A DNA stretch of 32,799 bases from Pseudoflavonifractor capillosus (GTDB lineage: Bacteria; Bacillota; Clostridia; Oscillospirales; Oscillospiraceae), in contig NZ_JACSNZ010000020.1 of assembly GCF_016902575.1 (NCBI RefSeq), forward strand, positions 1 through 32,799. Reading direction: 5' to 3'. This document shows positions 7,176-15,044 of this stretch, piece by piece. How positions within the stretch are numbered: position 1 is the stretch's first letter; each line of letters begins with the position of its first letter. Made by a program: the position numbers and the translations under genes. The notes beneath the pieces were generated by a model. It did no database searches and had not been told where the DNA came from. It saw nothing but the letters and a program-made list of their open reading frames with translations.

Positions 7176-7874
7176 TTAAGGTTGGGCAGAGGTGGAGCGG
7201 GGGTACTGCTCCAGCATGGTGTGCTTGAGCTCCACCATGGCGTCCATGGTGGCGGGGGTAGTGGCGAAAAACTCGTTGCTTTTCACCTCAGCATAGGAGA
7301 CATAGGTGCTAAACCCCTCTTGTTCTATGATGATGGAGGTTTCCGGCTCCTCATAGCAGAAGATGGGGGTGATGACATGGCGGGGGTCGCCGCCCAAGAG
7401 GTAGGTGGGCAGCTCCGGGAACCCGTCTACCACCTCCACTTCTCTGGAGAGAAACACCAGGTAATCCCGGCCTGGTTGGGGATAGTTGACAAAGCCGGTT
7501 TGCAGGTACCTGCCCTGCGGTTGGGGCAGGGCCGCCCAGAGCTCCGCGAGAAGCCAGATCTCCTCTCCCACCGTCAGCTGGTCCCCGGCGAACACCTCCA
7601 GCACCTGGAACTTCTGCTTACTGACGTAGAACTGGGGAACCTGGGGAGAGGTAGGGGTGACCCGGGCGATGATGGGGAAAGAGGGCAGGTCCTGGGGCAT
7701 GAGCTGGCAGGCGTGGAAACAGGCCTCCTCGGGGATTTCTCCCACGGTGAAGGTGTCCTGATACTGGGGCTGGGCGGTGATGTCGGTGTAGGTCTGGCGC
7801 ATCTGGATACCGTGGACGCCAAAGCCCACCACCGCCGCCAGAAAGAGCAGGGGCGGAATGTGTCGCAGCTTCAT
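7176..7874 (-). CDS. Membrane-anchored extracytoplasmic protein, paralog D of four; first gene of the array
   Basis: A 232-aa protein starting at ATG 7874 behind AAAGGAGGGAG. Its MKLRHIP N-terminus resembles paralog B, with a hydrophobic anchor at residues 8-24. It has FPIIARV, PQFYVSKQKF, LEVFAGDQL, VGEEIW, RDYLVFLSREVEVVDGF, PIFCYEE and MDAMVELKHTMLEQYP. Two extra cysteines near the N-terminal part of the domain (ACFHAC) are a local feature. It ends 17 bp before the permease B start. The function is unknown; the constant pairing of this family with the permeases suggests an accessory or sensing role at the outer face. Confidence 0.8.
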   Translation of the reverse strand: MKLRHIPPLLFLAAVVGFGVHGIQMRQTYTDITAQPQYQDTFTVGEIPEEACFHACQLMPQDLPSFPIIARVTPTSPQVPQFYVSKQKFQVLEVFAGDQLTVGEEIWLLAELWAALPQPQGRYLQTGFVNYPQPGRDYLVFLSREVEVVDGFPELPTYLLGGDPRHVITPIFCYEEPETSIIIEQEGFSTYVSYAEVKSNEFFATTPATMDAMVELKHTMLEQYPRSTSAQP

Positions 7875-7912
7875 ATGAGCTCCCTCCTTTGTCATGGGTG
7901 GTTTCTGAGGCC

Positions 7913-7941
7913 ACTGTACCACGGAAAAGAGGGGCTGACCA
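7913..7941 (-). promoter_or_regulatory. Possible weak promoter of the ABC array
   Basis: On the minus strand TGGTCA (7941-7936), 17-bp spacer, TACAGT (7918-7913), about 40 bp upstream of the first gene. The -35 box is poor, as expected of an activator-dependent promoter; the direct repeat at 7953-7980 lies just upstream. Confidence 0.35.
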
Positions 7942-7952
7942 TGGCCTGTGCG

Positions 7953-7980
7953 CAAGTGCAAGAAAATCCCGTCAAAGTGC
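7953..7980. promoter_or_regulatory. Direct repeat AAGTGC with 21-bp period, candidate LytTR binding site
   Basis: AAGTGC occurs at 7954-7959 and again at 7975-7980, each preceded by one to three A residues and a C, giving a 21-bp start-to-start spacing. LytTR regulators commonly bind two direct repeats two helical turns apart. The site lies between the divergent array and the LytTR regulator gene, upstream of both proposed -35 boxes. Confidence 0.4.
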
Positions 7981-8004
7981 GGACGGGGGGAGGGGCCAGG
8001 GCGG

Positions 8005-8034
8005 TTGACGGCCCTGGGGACACAATGCTATGAT
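8005..8034 (+). promoter_or_regulatory. Sigma-A-type promoter of the two-component genes
   Basis: TTGACG (8005-8010), 18-bp spacer, TATGAT (8029-8034), 35 bp upstream of the response regulator start. Confidence 0.65.
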
Positions 8035-8069
8035 AACTTTGAACCGGAGCGGGGAGGTGAGGAAAGGCC

Positions 8070-8768
8070 GTGAATGTGTTGATCTGCGACGATGAGCCGG
8101 TGTTTTTACAGCAATTACAGGAGCACGTGGGGCGGTATCTGGAGGAGCGGGGGATTTCCGCCCACCTGGACACCGCCACCGATCCCCGGCAGGTGCTGGA
8201 GCGCCAAATCCCCTACACCCTGGCCTTTCTGGACATCCAGATGGAGGGGATGGACGGCATCACCCTGGCCCGGGAGCTGAAACGCCGCAACGGCAAGGTG
8301 GCCCTGTTTTTTGTCACCGCCTACCGGGAGTACCAGGACGAGGCCATGGACCTCCACGCCTTCCGCTTCTTTGACAAGCCCTTTGACCCCCAGCGGCTGT
8401 ATGCGGGGCTGGACAAGGCCATGGAGTACATCGACGGGGCCTATGTGGATGTGTACCTATACGACCGGCAGGCCCAGGTGCGGGTGCTGGTGGATGACAT
8501 TTTATACGTGACCCGGGAGAACCGGCGGGTGGTGGTGGCAACCCAGACCCAGCGGTATCTCACCGGAGAGCGGCTGGACGTGTGGCAGGAGAGGCTGCCC
8601 AACCTGTTTTTCTATCCCGTCCACAAGTCTTTTCTGGTCAACCTGCACTATGTGGCCAAATACGCCTATTCCGAGGTGTATCTGGCGGATGGGGAGCGCA
8701 TCCCCGTGGCGCCCCGGCGGCAGGCGGCCTTTCACAAATATTGGTTTGAATATCTGAGGAGGCGATAG
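8070..8768 (+). CDS. LytTR-family response regulator (AgrA-like)
   Basis: A 232-aa protein with GTG start behind a purine-rich GAGGAAAGG. The N-terminal receiver domain shows the acidic pair D7-D8, the phosphoacceptor D55 in AFLDIQMEG, Thr in FVTAY and Lys in FDKPFD. The C-terminal half is a LytTR DNA-binding domain (VDDILYVTRENRRVVV, then FFYPVHKSFLVNLHYV, VPVAPRR-type end). It is followed after two bases by its kinase. Its expected target is the divergent ABC array, its own operon, or both (inference from position). Confidence 0.92.
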   Translation: MNVLICDDEPVFLQQLQEHVGRYLEERGISAHLDTATDPRQVLERQIPYTLAFLDIQMEGMDGITLARELKRRNGKVALFFVTAYREYQDEAMDLHAFRFFDKPFDPQRLYAGLDKAMEYIDGAYVDVYLYDRQAQVRVLVDDILYVTRENRRVVVATQTQRYLTGERLDVWQERLPNLFFYPVHKSFLVNLHYVAKYAYSEVYLADGERIPVAPRRQAAFHKYWFEYLRRR

Positions 8769-8770
8769 CT

Positions 8771-10126
8771 ATGGGGGTGTTTGTGGCGCAATCCTTTCTG
8801 ACATGGAATTTTTCTGTCTCTCCGGTGCTCTCTGCCCTGGAGGTTTTCATCGCCTATCTGTTCTTTTTCCGGGTGGCCCAGCAGCGACTGCCCCACTGGG
8901 GGGTGCTGCTGCTGGCCCTGGCGGCCTTTCTGGGGCAGGATTGGCTGATGGTCCTGCTGGAGCCCCTGGGGGAGCCGTGGGTGGTCAGCTATGCCCTGAT
9001 CCTGCTGGTGCTGGGAGTGGCGGGGTTCCACATCAAAGTGTGGACGGCGGCCATATCCGCCGTTTTGCTCACAGCGTTTCGGGCGGCAACTTCCATTGCC
9101 GCCTATGAGGCCTATGTTTGGCTCTATCAGAGAAACTACTATTACACCTACACCCTGGAATCCTGTTCGGAAGAGATGAAGGCCGCCGCAGCCTTTGCAG
9201 GCTATCTCTTTTGCGCCCTGGTGGCGGCCAACCTCATCGCCCTGGCCAAAAAACGCCGCCTCCTTCCCCTGCCCCTGTGTGCCCTGCCCGGTGTGGTGGT
9301 GGTGGGCATCGCCTGGACCGCGGTTTGGATGGGACGGGAGATGCCGGAGCGGTGGGAGAAGGCCGCCATGGCCCTGGGCAGCGTGGCGGTGGCCGCAGGC
9401 ACCGTGCTGGTGGTGCTGGCCTACCAGGTGCTGCTGGAGCGGCGGCAGGACACCCAGCTTGAGCGGCGGCAGGCCGAGCAGCTCCAGCTGGAGAAGTCCT
9501 ATTATGAAATTTTGGAGCATCAAAACCAGCAGCTGAGAAGCTACGCCCACGACGCCAAAAATCACCTGGCCGCCATCAAGAACCTGAACACCGACCCCAA
9601 AGTGGACGAGTACATCCGGCAGATGGAGGCACAGCTCCAGGCCTACACCAGCTGCTGCCACAGCGGCAACCGGGCCCTGGACGTGATGGTGGACAAGTAT
9701 GTCACCGCCTGCCAGATCAAGGAGGTGCACTTTTCCTACGACGTGCGCCTGTGCAACCTGGGGGGTGTGGACGACTTCGACCTGGTGGCCATTCTGGGCA
9801 ACCTGCTGGACAACGCCCTCACCGCCGCCCAGGACTCCCGGGAGAGGTGGATGGAGCTGGCCACCGCCGTGCGCAACGGCTACCAGGTGGTGGTGGTGGA
9901 AAACAGCTGCGACCGGCCCCCGGTGGAGGGGGAGGATGGGCTGCGCACCACCAAGAAGGAGCGGGAGCTCCACGGCTTTGGGCTCAAAAGCGTGGCCAAG
10001 GCGCTGAAAAAGTACCAAGGGGACTTCCAGTGGGAGTATGATGGGGAGAAGAAACACTTTCTCATGACGGTGATGATCGGGCAGGGGCAAGGGGAGACCA
10101 GCGACCTGCTCCTGGCACGGGAATGA
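8771..10126 (+). CDS. Sensor histidine kinase of AgrC/HPK10 type
   Basis: A 451-aa protein. About six hydrophobic segments fill residues 15-225, followed by a charged coiled-coil-like stretch (ERRQDTQLERRQAEQLQLEK). The dimerisation box AHDAKNHLAAI holds the phosphoacceptor H260. A GHKL ATPase domain has N-box GNLLDNALTAA and G-box HGFGLKSV. The HDxxNxL box and multi-pass sensor are typical of peptide-pheromone or peptide-sensing kinases (AgrC, ComD, BlpH; family knowledge). No AgrB- or AgrD-like gene is present in the window, so the ligand could be an external peptide. No clear terminator follows. Confidence 0.9.
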   Translation: MGVFVAQSFLTWNFSVSPVLSALEVFIAYLFFFRVAQQRLPHWGVLLLALAAFLGQDWLMVLLEPLGEPWVVSYALILLVLGVAGFHIKVWTAAISAVLLTAFRAATSIAAYEAYVWLYQRNYYYTYTLESCSEEMKAAAAFAGYLFCALVAANLIALAKKRRLLPLPLCALPGVVVVGIAWTAVWMGREMPERWEKAAMALGSVAVAAGTVLVVLAYQVLLERRQDTQLERRQAEQLQLEKSYYEILEHQNQQLRSYAHDAKNHLAAIKNLNTDPKVDEYIRQMEAQLQAYTSCCHSGNRALDVMVDKYVTACQIKEVHFSYDVRLCNLGGVDDFDLVAILGNLLDNALTAAQDSRERWMELATAVRNGYQVVVVENSCDRPPVEGEDGLRTTKKERELHGFGLKSVAKALKKYQGDFQWEYDGEKKHFLMTVMIGQGQGETSDLLLARE

Positions 10127-10147
10127 CAGGAACGATGAGACCGGGTG

Positions 10148-10176
10148 TTGACAACTGCCGAAAAAAGGTCTAAACT
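10148..10176 (+). promoter_or_regulatory. Sigma-A-type promoter of the thiamine-precursor transport operon
   Basis: Consensus TTGACA (10148-10153), 17-bp spacer, TAAACT (10171-10176), just upstream of the TPP riboswitch. Confidence 0.75.
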
Positions 10177-10187
10177 AGCAGAACAAC

Positions 10188-10268
10188 AGGGGAGCTCCAA
10201 ACCAGGAGCTGAGAGGCAGGTAGGTCCTGCGACCCTCAACCTGATCTGGGTAATGCCAGCGTAGGGAG
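10188..10268 (+). promoter_or_regulatory. TPP (THI-box) riboswitch
   Basis: The conserved core is present: GGGGAGCTCC, GCTGAGAGGC, a variable stem (GCAGG / CCTGC), GACCCTC, ACCTGATCTGGGTAATG, CCAGCGTAGGGAG. These are the THI-box elements that bind thiamine pyrophosphate. A strong intrinsic terminator lies 25 nt downstream, so TPP binding would switch transcription off. Confidence 0.95.
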
Positions 10269-10292
10269 CATAAGACGCCTTGTCGTGGATGA

Positions 10293-10326
10293 ATGCCCCG
10301 CCGGCATAGCCGGCGGGGCATTTTTT
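10293..10326 (+). terminator. Expression-platform terminator of the TPP riboswitch
   Basis: A 13-bp GC-rich perfect stem (10293-10305 with 10309?-10320 region), short ATA loop and TTTTTT at 10321-10326, placed between the aptamer and the first transport gene. Confidence 0.9.
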
Positions 10327-10379
10327 GCTGTGCAAAAGCAGAGCAAAAACCATCAATTTGTGGATATGGAGGAAGAAAC

Positions 10380-10682
10380 ATGAGAGCAAGTGTTGCCATT
10401 CAGACTCTGCCCCAGGCGGAGAACAACCAGGAGCTGGTGCGTGTGGTGGACGAGGTCATCGACTACATCCGCTCCACTGGTCTGAACTACTATGTAGGCC
10501 CCTTTGAAACCACCATCGAGGGGGAGAACTACGACCAGCTCATGGACATCGTCAAGGAGTGCCAGCACGTGGCCATCCGGGCAGGGGCACCCAAGGTGTC
10601 CGCCTACATCAAGGTGGTGTACGAGCCGGAAGGGGAGATTCTGACCATTGATGAGAAAGTTACCAAGCACCACCAGGGCTAA
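10380..10682 (+). CDS. YkoF/MTH1187-family thiamine-binding protein
   Basis: A 100-aa soluble protein starting at ATG 10380 behind GGAGG; the in-frame upstream extension into the terminator is rejected. Motifs SVAIQTLP, a VDEVIDYIRSTGL helix, YYVGPFETTIEG and APKVSAYIKVVYEP match the DUF77/YkoF-like ferredoxin-fold proteins, which bind thiamine or its pyrimidine moiety. It is directly under the TPP riboswitch, and its end overlaps the permease gene by about 32 bases, so it probably acts with that transporter. Confidence 0.85.
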   Translation: MRASVAIQTLPQAENNQELVRVVDEVIDYIRSTGLNYYVGPFETTIEGENYDQLMDIVKECQHVAIRAGAPKVSAYIKVVYEPEGEILTIDEKVTKHHQG

Positions 10683-11439
10683 GCTGCCCGGCATGGCCGG
10701 GGTGGCGGTGCTGCTGGTGGTGTGGCAGCTGGTGTGTATGTCTGGCATCGTGCCCAGCTACATGCTGCCCTCCCCCGTACAGGTGGTCACAGCCTTTGGA
10801 AAGGATGCCCCATCCCTGTGGGAAAACCTGCTCATCACCTTGCAGGAGGCCTTTTTGGGGCTGTGTATCGGGGTGGCGGTGGGCTTTCTCTTCGCCGTGG
10901 CCATGGATGCCTTTGAGGTGCTGTACAAAATCTTCTACCCCATTTTGGTCATCACACAGACCATTCCCACCGTGGCCATTGCCCCCTTGCTGGTGCTGTG
11001 GTTCGGCTATGAGATGACGCCCAAGGTGATTTTGGTGGTGCTGGTCACCTTCTTCCCCGTGACGGTGGGGCTGCTGGACGGCTTCCGGGGTGTGGACCCC
11101 GATGCCGTAGGGCTGCTGCGCTCCATGGGGGCGGGGCGGTGGCAGATTTTCCGCCATCTCAAGTGTCCCTGGGCGCTGCCTCAGTTCTTTTCGGGGCTGC
11201 GCATTGCCGCCGCCTACTCCATTGTGGGCGCTGTCATCAGCGAGTGGCTGGGCGGCTTCGGTGGCCTGGGTGTATACATGACCCGGGTGAAAAAGGCCTT
11301 TGCCTTTGACAAGATGTTTGCTGTCATTTTTTTGATTTCCGCCCTGTCTTTGGCCCTGATGGCCCTGGTGGGGTGGTTGGAGCGGCGGTGTATGCCCTAC
11401 CGCTCCCCAGAGAAGGATAAAAGGAGGAACGAAAGATGA
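10651..11439 (+). CDS. thiX: ABC transporter permease, ThiX-like (HMP-type precursor uptake)
   Basis: A 262-aa BPD-type (NitT/TauT-like) permease with about six hydrophobic segments. The ATPase-contact loop reads DPDAVGLLRSMGAGRWQIFRHL (the EAA-type loop, here with G in SMGAG). The start chosen is ATG 10651, inside the preceding gene; a TTG at 10648 is adjacent and also possible. The stop overlaps the lipoprotein start as ATGA. The substrate class (hydroxymethyl- or formylamino-pyrimidine) is inferred from the TPP riboswitch and the ThiY-like binding protein. Confidence 0.85.
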   Translation: MRKLPSTTRAKLPGMAGVAVLLVVWQLVCMSGIVPSYMLPSPVQVVTAFGKDAPSLWENLLITLQEAFLGLCIGVAVGFLFAVAMDAFEVLYKIFYPILVITQTIPTVAIAPLLVLWFGYEMTPKVILVVLVTFFPVTVGLLDGFRGVDPDAVGLLRSMGAGRWQIFRHLKCPWALPQFFSGLRIAAAYSIVGAVISEWLGGFGGLGVYMTRVKKAFAFDKMFAVIFLISALSLALMALVGWLERRCMPYRSPEKDKRRNER

Positions 11440-12464
11440 AACATTGCAAAAAACGTTTGCTGGCCGCTACCCTGGCCCTGGGCCTGTCGGTATCCCTGGC
11501 CGCCTGTGGACAGAAGACCCAGGACAAGCCCCAGGACGAGGAGAAGAAGCTGGAGAAGATCACCTTCGTGCTGGACTGGACCCCCAACACCAACCACACG
11601 GGGGTGTATGTGGCCATTGCCAACGGCTATTTTGAGGACGCCGGTCTGGAGGTAGAGGTGGTGCAGCCCCCCGAGGATGGCGCTGAGGTGCTGGTGGCCT
11701 CGGGCAAGGCCCAGTTCGGTGTGTCCTTCCAGGACTACATTGCCCCTGGCCTCATTGGAGATGACCCTCTGCCCATCACCGCCGTGGCAGCCATCATCCA
11801 GCACAACACCTCCGGCATCATCTCCCGGGCGGGAGAGGGCATGGACACCCCCCGTGGCCTGGAGGGCCACAAGTACGCCACCTGGGATCTGCCTGTGGAG
11901 AAGGCCACCATTGCCCAGGTGATGAAGGCCGACGGCGGCGACTTTGACAAGGTGGAGCTGATCCCCTCCACCGTCACCGACGAGGTGTCCGCCTTGCAGA
12001 GCAAGTCTGTGGACGCCATCTGGATCTACTACGCCTGGGCTGGCATTGCCTGCGAGGTGGCGGGCCTGGACACCGACTACTTCGCCTTTGCTGACATCGA
12101 CCCGGTGTTTGACTTCTATACCCCTGTGGTCATCGGCAACAACGACTACCTGACCGAGCATGAGGAGCAGTCCAAGGCCTTCATGGCCGCTCTGAGCAAG
12201 GGCTATGAGTATGCCATGGAAAACCCCGAGGAGGCCGCCGAGATCCTCATGGAGGCTGCCCCCGAGCTTGCCAGCAACGAGGAGCTGGTGGTGGAGAGCC
12301 AGAAGTACCTGGCCGAGCAGTATCAGGCAGAAGCTGAGCGCTGGGGCGAGTTTGATGCCGACCGTTGGAGCGGCTTCTTCACCTGGCTCAACGACAACCA
12401 GCTGCTGGAGGGCACCGTGGATCCCAACGCCGGATTCACCAACGACTATCTGCCCCAGAAGTAA
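11436..12464 (+). CDS. thiY: ThiY-like substrate-binding lipoprotein (NMT1/THI5 family)
   Basis: A 342-aa lipoprotein: a basic N-terminus, a hydrophobic core and lipobox LAAC around residue 25, then a charged linker. The mature protein opens with FVLDWTPNTNHTGVYVA, a hallmark of the NMT1/ThiY family that binds pyrimidine precursors of thiamine. VVQPPEDGAEVLVASGKAQFGVS and a conserved YYAWAGIACE motif follow. AGGAGGAACGAAAG precedes the ATG. It is anchored to the outer membrane face and delivers ligand to the ThiX/ThiZ transporter. Confidence 0.92.
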   Translation: MKHCKKRLLAATLALGLSVSLAACGQKTQDKPQDEEKKLEKITFVLDWTPNTNHTGVYVAIANGYFEDAGLEVEVVQPPEDGAEVLVASGKAQFGVSFQDYIAPGLIGDDPLPITAVAAIIQHNTSGIISRAGEGMDTPRGLEGHKYATWDLPVEKATIAQVMKADGGDFDKVELIPSTVTDEVSALQSKSVDAIWIYYAWAGIACEVAGLDTDYFAFADIDPVFDFYTPVVIGNNDYLTEHEEQSKAFMAALSKGYEYAMENPEEAAEILMEAAPELASNEELVVESQKYLAEQYQAEAERWGEFDADRWSGFFTWLNDNQLLEGTVDPNAGFTNDYLPQK

Positions 12465-12466
12465 CT

Positions 12467-13207
12467 GTGGAAAAGCTGGAAGTACGAAATGTCAGCCTGG
12501 CCTTCGGAGACCATCAGGTGCTCCGGGATGTGTCCATCCACCTCAAGGAGGGGGAACTGGTGTGCCTGCTGGGGGTGAGCGGGGGCGGAAAGACCACCCT
12601 GTTCAACGTCATCTCCGGGCTGCTGCGCCCCGATGAGGGGAGCGTGTTCCTGGACGGGGAGGAGGTCACCGGCCAGCCTGGCCGCATCAGCTACATGCTG
12701 CAAAAGGATCTGCTGCTGCCCTACCGCACCATTCAGGATAACGTGGCCTTGCCCCTGATGCTGCGGGGAGTGAAGAAAAAGGAGGCCCGGGCCCAGGCTT
12801 CTGCCCTGTTCCCCCAGTTCGGCCTGGAGGGCACCGAGAAAAAGTGGCCGGGCCAGCTGTCCGGCGGCATGCGCCAGCGGGCGGCCCTGCTGCGCACCTA
12901 TCTCTTCTCCCAGAATGTGGCGCTGCTGGACGAGCCCTTTTCCGCCCTGGACACCCTGACCAAAAGCGCCGTGCATGAGTGGTATTTGAAGGTGATGGAT
13001 GAGATTCGCCTGTCTACCCTGTTCATCACCCACGACATCGACGAGGCCATCCTTCTCTCCGACCGCATCTACCTGCTTATGGACGGTGGCATCAGGGAGG
13101 AGATCGTGGTCAGTCAGCCACGGCCCCGCCATGTGGATTTCAACCTCACCCCGGAATTTCTGGACTACAAGCGGCGCATCATCGCCACCCTCCACGCCCA
13201 GGGCTGA
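12467..13207 (+). CDS. thiZ: ABC transporter ATPase, ThiZ-like
   Basis: A 246-aa ATPase using GTG at 12467, two bases after the lipoprotein stop; this start gives the usual VEKLEVRNVSLAFG beginning, so longer in-frame readings are rejected. Walker A GVSGGGKT (residues 36-43), Q-loop MLQKDLLLPY, signature LSGGMRQR, Walker B VALLDEPF and H-loop FITHD place it in the NitT/TauT-ThiZ group. No strong ribosome site is visible, which suggests coupling to thiY. No clear terminator follows before the pyrG promoter. Confidence 0.88.
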   Translation: MEKLEVRNVSLAFGDHQVLRDVSIHLKEGELVCLLGVSGGGKTTLFNVISGLLRPDEGSVFLDGEEVTGQPGRISYMLQKDLLLPYRTIQDNVALPLMLRGVKKKEARAQASALFPQFGLEGTEKKWPGQLSGGMRQRAALLRTYLFSQNVALLDEPFSALDTLTKSAVHEWYLKVMDEIRLSTLFITHDIDEAILLSDRIYLLMDGGIREEIVVSQPRPRHVDFNLTPEFLDYKRRIIATLHAQG

Positions 13208-13273
13208 GGAAGCAGTACAAAATTTTACCAGAAATTTACCCCCGATCCCCCGGGAAATTGGCAGGGCCATGCC

Positions 13274-13303
13274 TTGACTTGCACCGGGGGGCGGGGGTAA
13301 AAT
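13274..13303 (+). promoter_or_regulatory. Probable pyrG promoter
   Basis: TTGACT (13274-13279), 18-bp G-rich spacer, TAAAAT (13298-13303), about 80 bp upstream of pyrG. Confidence 0.6.
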
Positions 13304-13385
13304 ATTGCGTATTATTTTTTGACAGGGCCAGGCAATGGGGTCTGGCGCAAGGGCGCATCTTCCTGTCCCAAAGGAGGAAGCACAT

Positions 13386-14993
13386 ATGGCCATGAACACA
13401 AAATTTATCTTTGTCACCGGAGGTGTGGTGTCCGGACTGGGCAAGGGCATCACCGCCGCCTCTCTGGGCCGGCTGCTCAAGCAGCGGGGGCTGCGGGTGA
13501 AGGTGCAGAAACTGGACCCTTACCTCAACGTGGACCCGGGCACCATGAGCCCCTACCAGCACGGGGAGGTGTTTGTCACCGACGACGGGGCAGAGACAGA
13601 CCTGGATCTGGGCCACTACGAGCGGTTCATTGACGAAAACCTCACCTTCAACTCCTCGGTGTCCTCGGGCAAGGTGTACTGGAACGTCCTCAACCGGGAG
13701 CGCCGGGGGGACTACCTGGGGGGTACGGTGCAGATCATTCCCCACATCACCAACGAGATCAAGGCCAACATCTACTCCCTGGAAGGCCCTGACACAGACG
13801 TGGCCATTGTGGAGATCGGCGGCACTGTGGGTGACATCGAGTCCCAGCCCTTCCTGGAGGCCATCCGCCAGGTGGCGGCTGAGCGGGGACGTCAAGACGT
13901 GATGTTCATCCACGTCTCCCTCATCGTCTCCATTCCCGGCTCCGGGGAGCTGAAAAGTAAGCCCACCCAGCACTCGGCCAAGGAGCTTTTGAGTCTGGGC
14001 ATTCAGCCGGACGTCATCATGTGCCGCAGTGATGCCCCCATTCCCCAGGACATTTTGGATAAAATCGCACTCTTCTGCAACATCCCCGTGGAAAATGCCA
14101 TTCCCAACCTCACCGCTGACATCCTCTATGAGGTGCCCCTGATGCTGGAGCGGGAGGGGCTGGCCAACGTGGTGGTGCGCCGCTTGGGGCTCATTTGCCA
14201 CGCCCCTGATCTCACCGAGTGGGCCACCATGGTGCACCGGGCCAAGAATGTGAAGGAGACCGTGGAGATCGCCCTGGTGGGCAAGTACGTCTCCCTCCAC
14301 GACGCCTACCTGTCTGTGGTGGAGGCCCTCACCCACGGCGGCATTGAAAACGACGTGAAGGTGCACATCCGTTGGGTGGACTCGGAAACCGTCACCCAGG
14401 ACAACGCCCACCAGATTCTCGCCGGGGTGCAGGGCATTTTGGTGCCCGGCGGCTTTGGTGACCGGGGTGTGGAGGGGAAAATCAACGCCATCCGCTACGC
14501 CCGGGAGAACCAGATCCCCTTCCTGGGCATCTGCCTGGGGATGCAGCTGGCGGTGGTGGAGTTTGCCAGACATGTGTGCGGCATGACCGACGCCCACTCC
14601 TCTGAGCTGAATCCTGCCACCACCCATCCCGTTATTGACTTGATGCCCGACCAGGTGGGGGTCACCGACCTGGGTGGCACCATGCGGCTGGGCAGCTACC
14701 CCTGCCACCTGGTGGCAGGAACACGGGCGGCTGACATCTACGGCACTCTGGACATTCAGGAGCGCCACCGCCACCGCTACGAGTTCAACAACGCCTTCCG
14801 GGAGGAGCTGACGAAGGCAGGGCTGGTACTCTCCGGCCTGTCCCCCGACGGACGGCTGGTGGAGATGGTGGAGCTGCCCCAGCACCCCTGGTTTGTGGCT
14901 GGCCAGTTCCACCCCGAGCTGAAATCCCGGCCCAACCGGGCACACCCCCTGTTCCGGGGCTTTGTGGGAGCAGCCAAGGCCTACCAGAAGTAA
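13386..14993 (+). CDS. pyrG: CTP synthase
   Basis: A 535-aa enzyme, the standard length, that aminates UTP to CTP using ATP and glutamine. The start ATG 13386 has AAGGAGG eight bases upstream. The N-terminal synthase domain begins [16 protein letters not shown] with the phosphate-binding loop, and [23 protein letters not shown] follows. The C-terminal glutamine amidotransferase domain has the nucleophile C383 in LGICLGMQ and the His/Glu pair in GQFHPE near the end. It is a single-gene unit with its own promoter and terminator. No attenuator could be made out in the leader. Confidence 0.97.
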   Translation: MAMNTKFIFVTGGVVSGLGKGITAASLGRLLKQRGLRVKVQKLDPYLNVDPGTMSPYQHGEVFVTDDGAETDLDLGHYERFIDENLTFNSSVSSGKVYWNVLNRERRGDYLGGTVQIIPHITNEIKANIYSLEGPDTDVAIVEIGGTVGDIESQPFLEAIRQVAAERGRQDVMFIHVSLIVSIPGSGELKSKPTQHSAKELLSLGIQPDVIMCRSDAPIPQDILDKIALFCNIPVENAIPNLTADILYEVPLMLEREGLANVVVRRLGLICHAPDLTEWATMVHRAKNVKETVEIALVGKYVSLHDAYLSVVEALTHGGIENDVKVHIRWVDSETVTQDNAHQILAGVQGILVPGGFGDRGVEGKINAIRYARENQIPFLGICLGMQLAVVEFARHVCGMTDAHSSELNPATTHPVIDLMPDQVGVTDLGGTMRLGSYPCHLVAGTRAADIYGTLDIQERHRHRYEFNNAFREELTKAGLVLSGLSPDGRLVEMVELPQHPWFVAGQFHPELKSRPNRAHPLFRGFVGAAKAYQK

Positions 14994-15003
14994 AAAGATA
15001 CAC

Positions 15004-15042
15004 AAAAGCGGATGCAGCTGTGGAAGCTGCATCCGCTTTTTC
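15004..15042 (+). terminator. Intrinsic terminator of pyrG
   Basis: A near-perfect stem built on AAAAGCGGATGCAGCT and its complement, loop GTGG, ending in TTTTT at 15037-15041, ten bases after the stop codon. It is symmetric enough to work in both directions. Confidence 0.9.
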
Positions 15043-15044
15043 GA

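Noticed and set aside
13304-13370. Attenuator hairpin in the pyrG leader (GCCAG...CTGGC)
   Set aside because: The stem is short and there is no U-tract after it.
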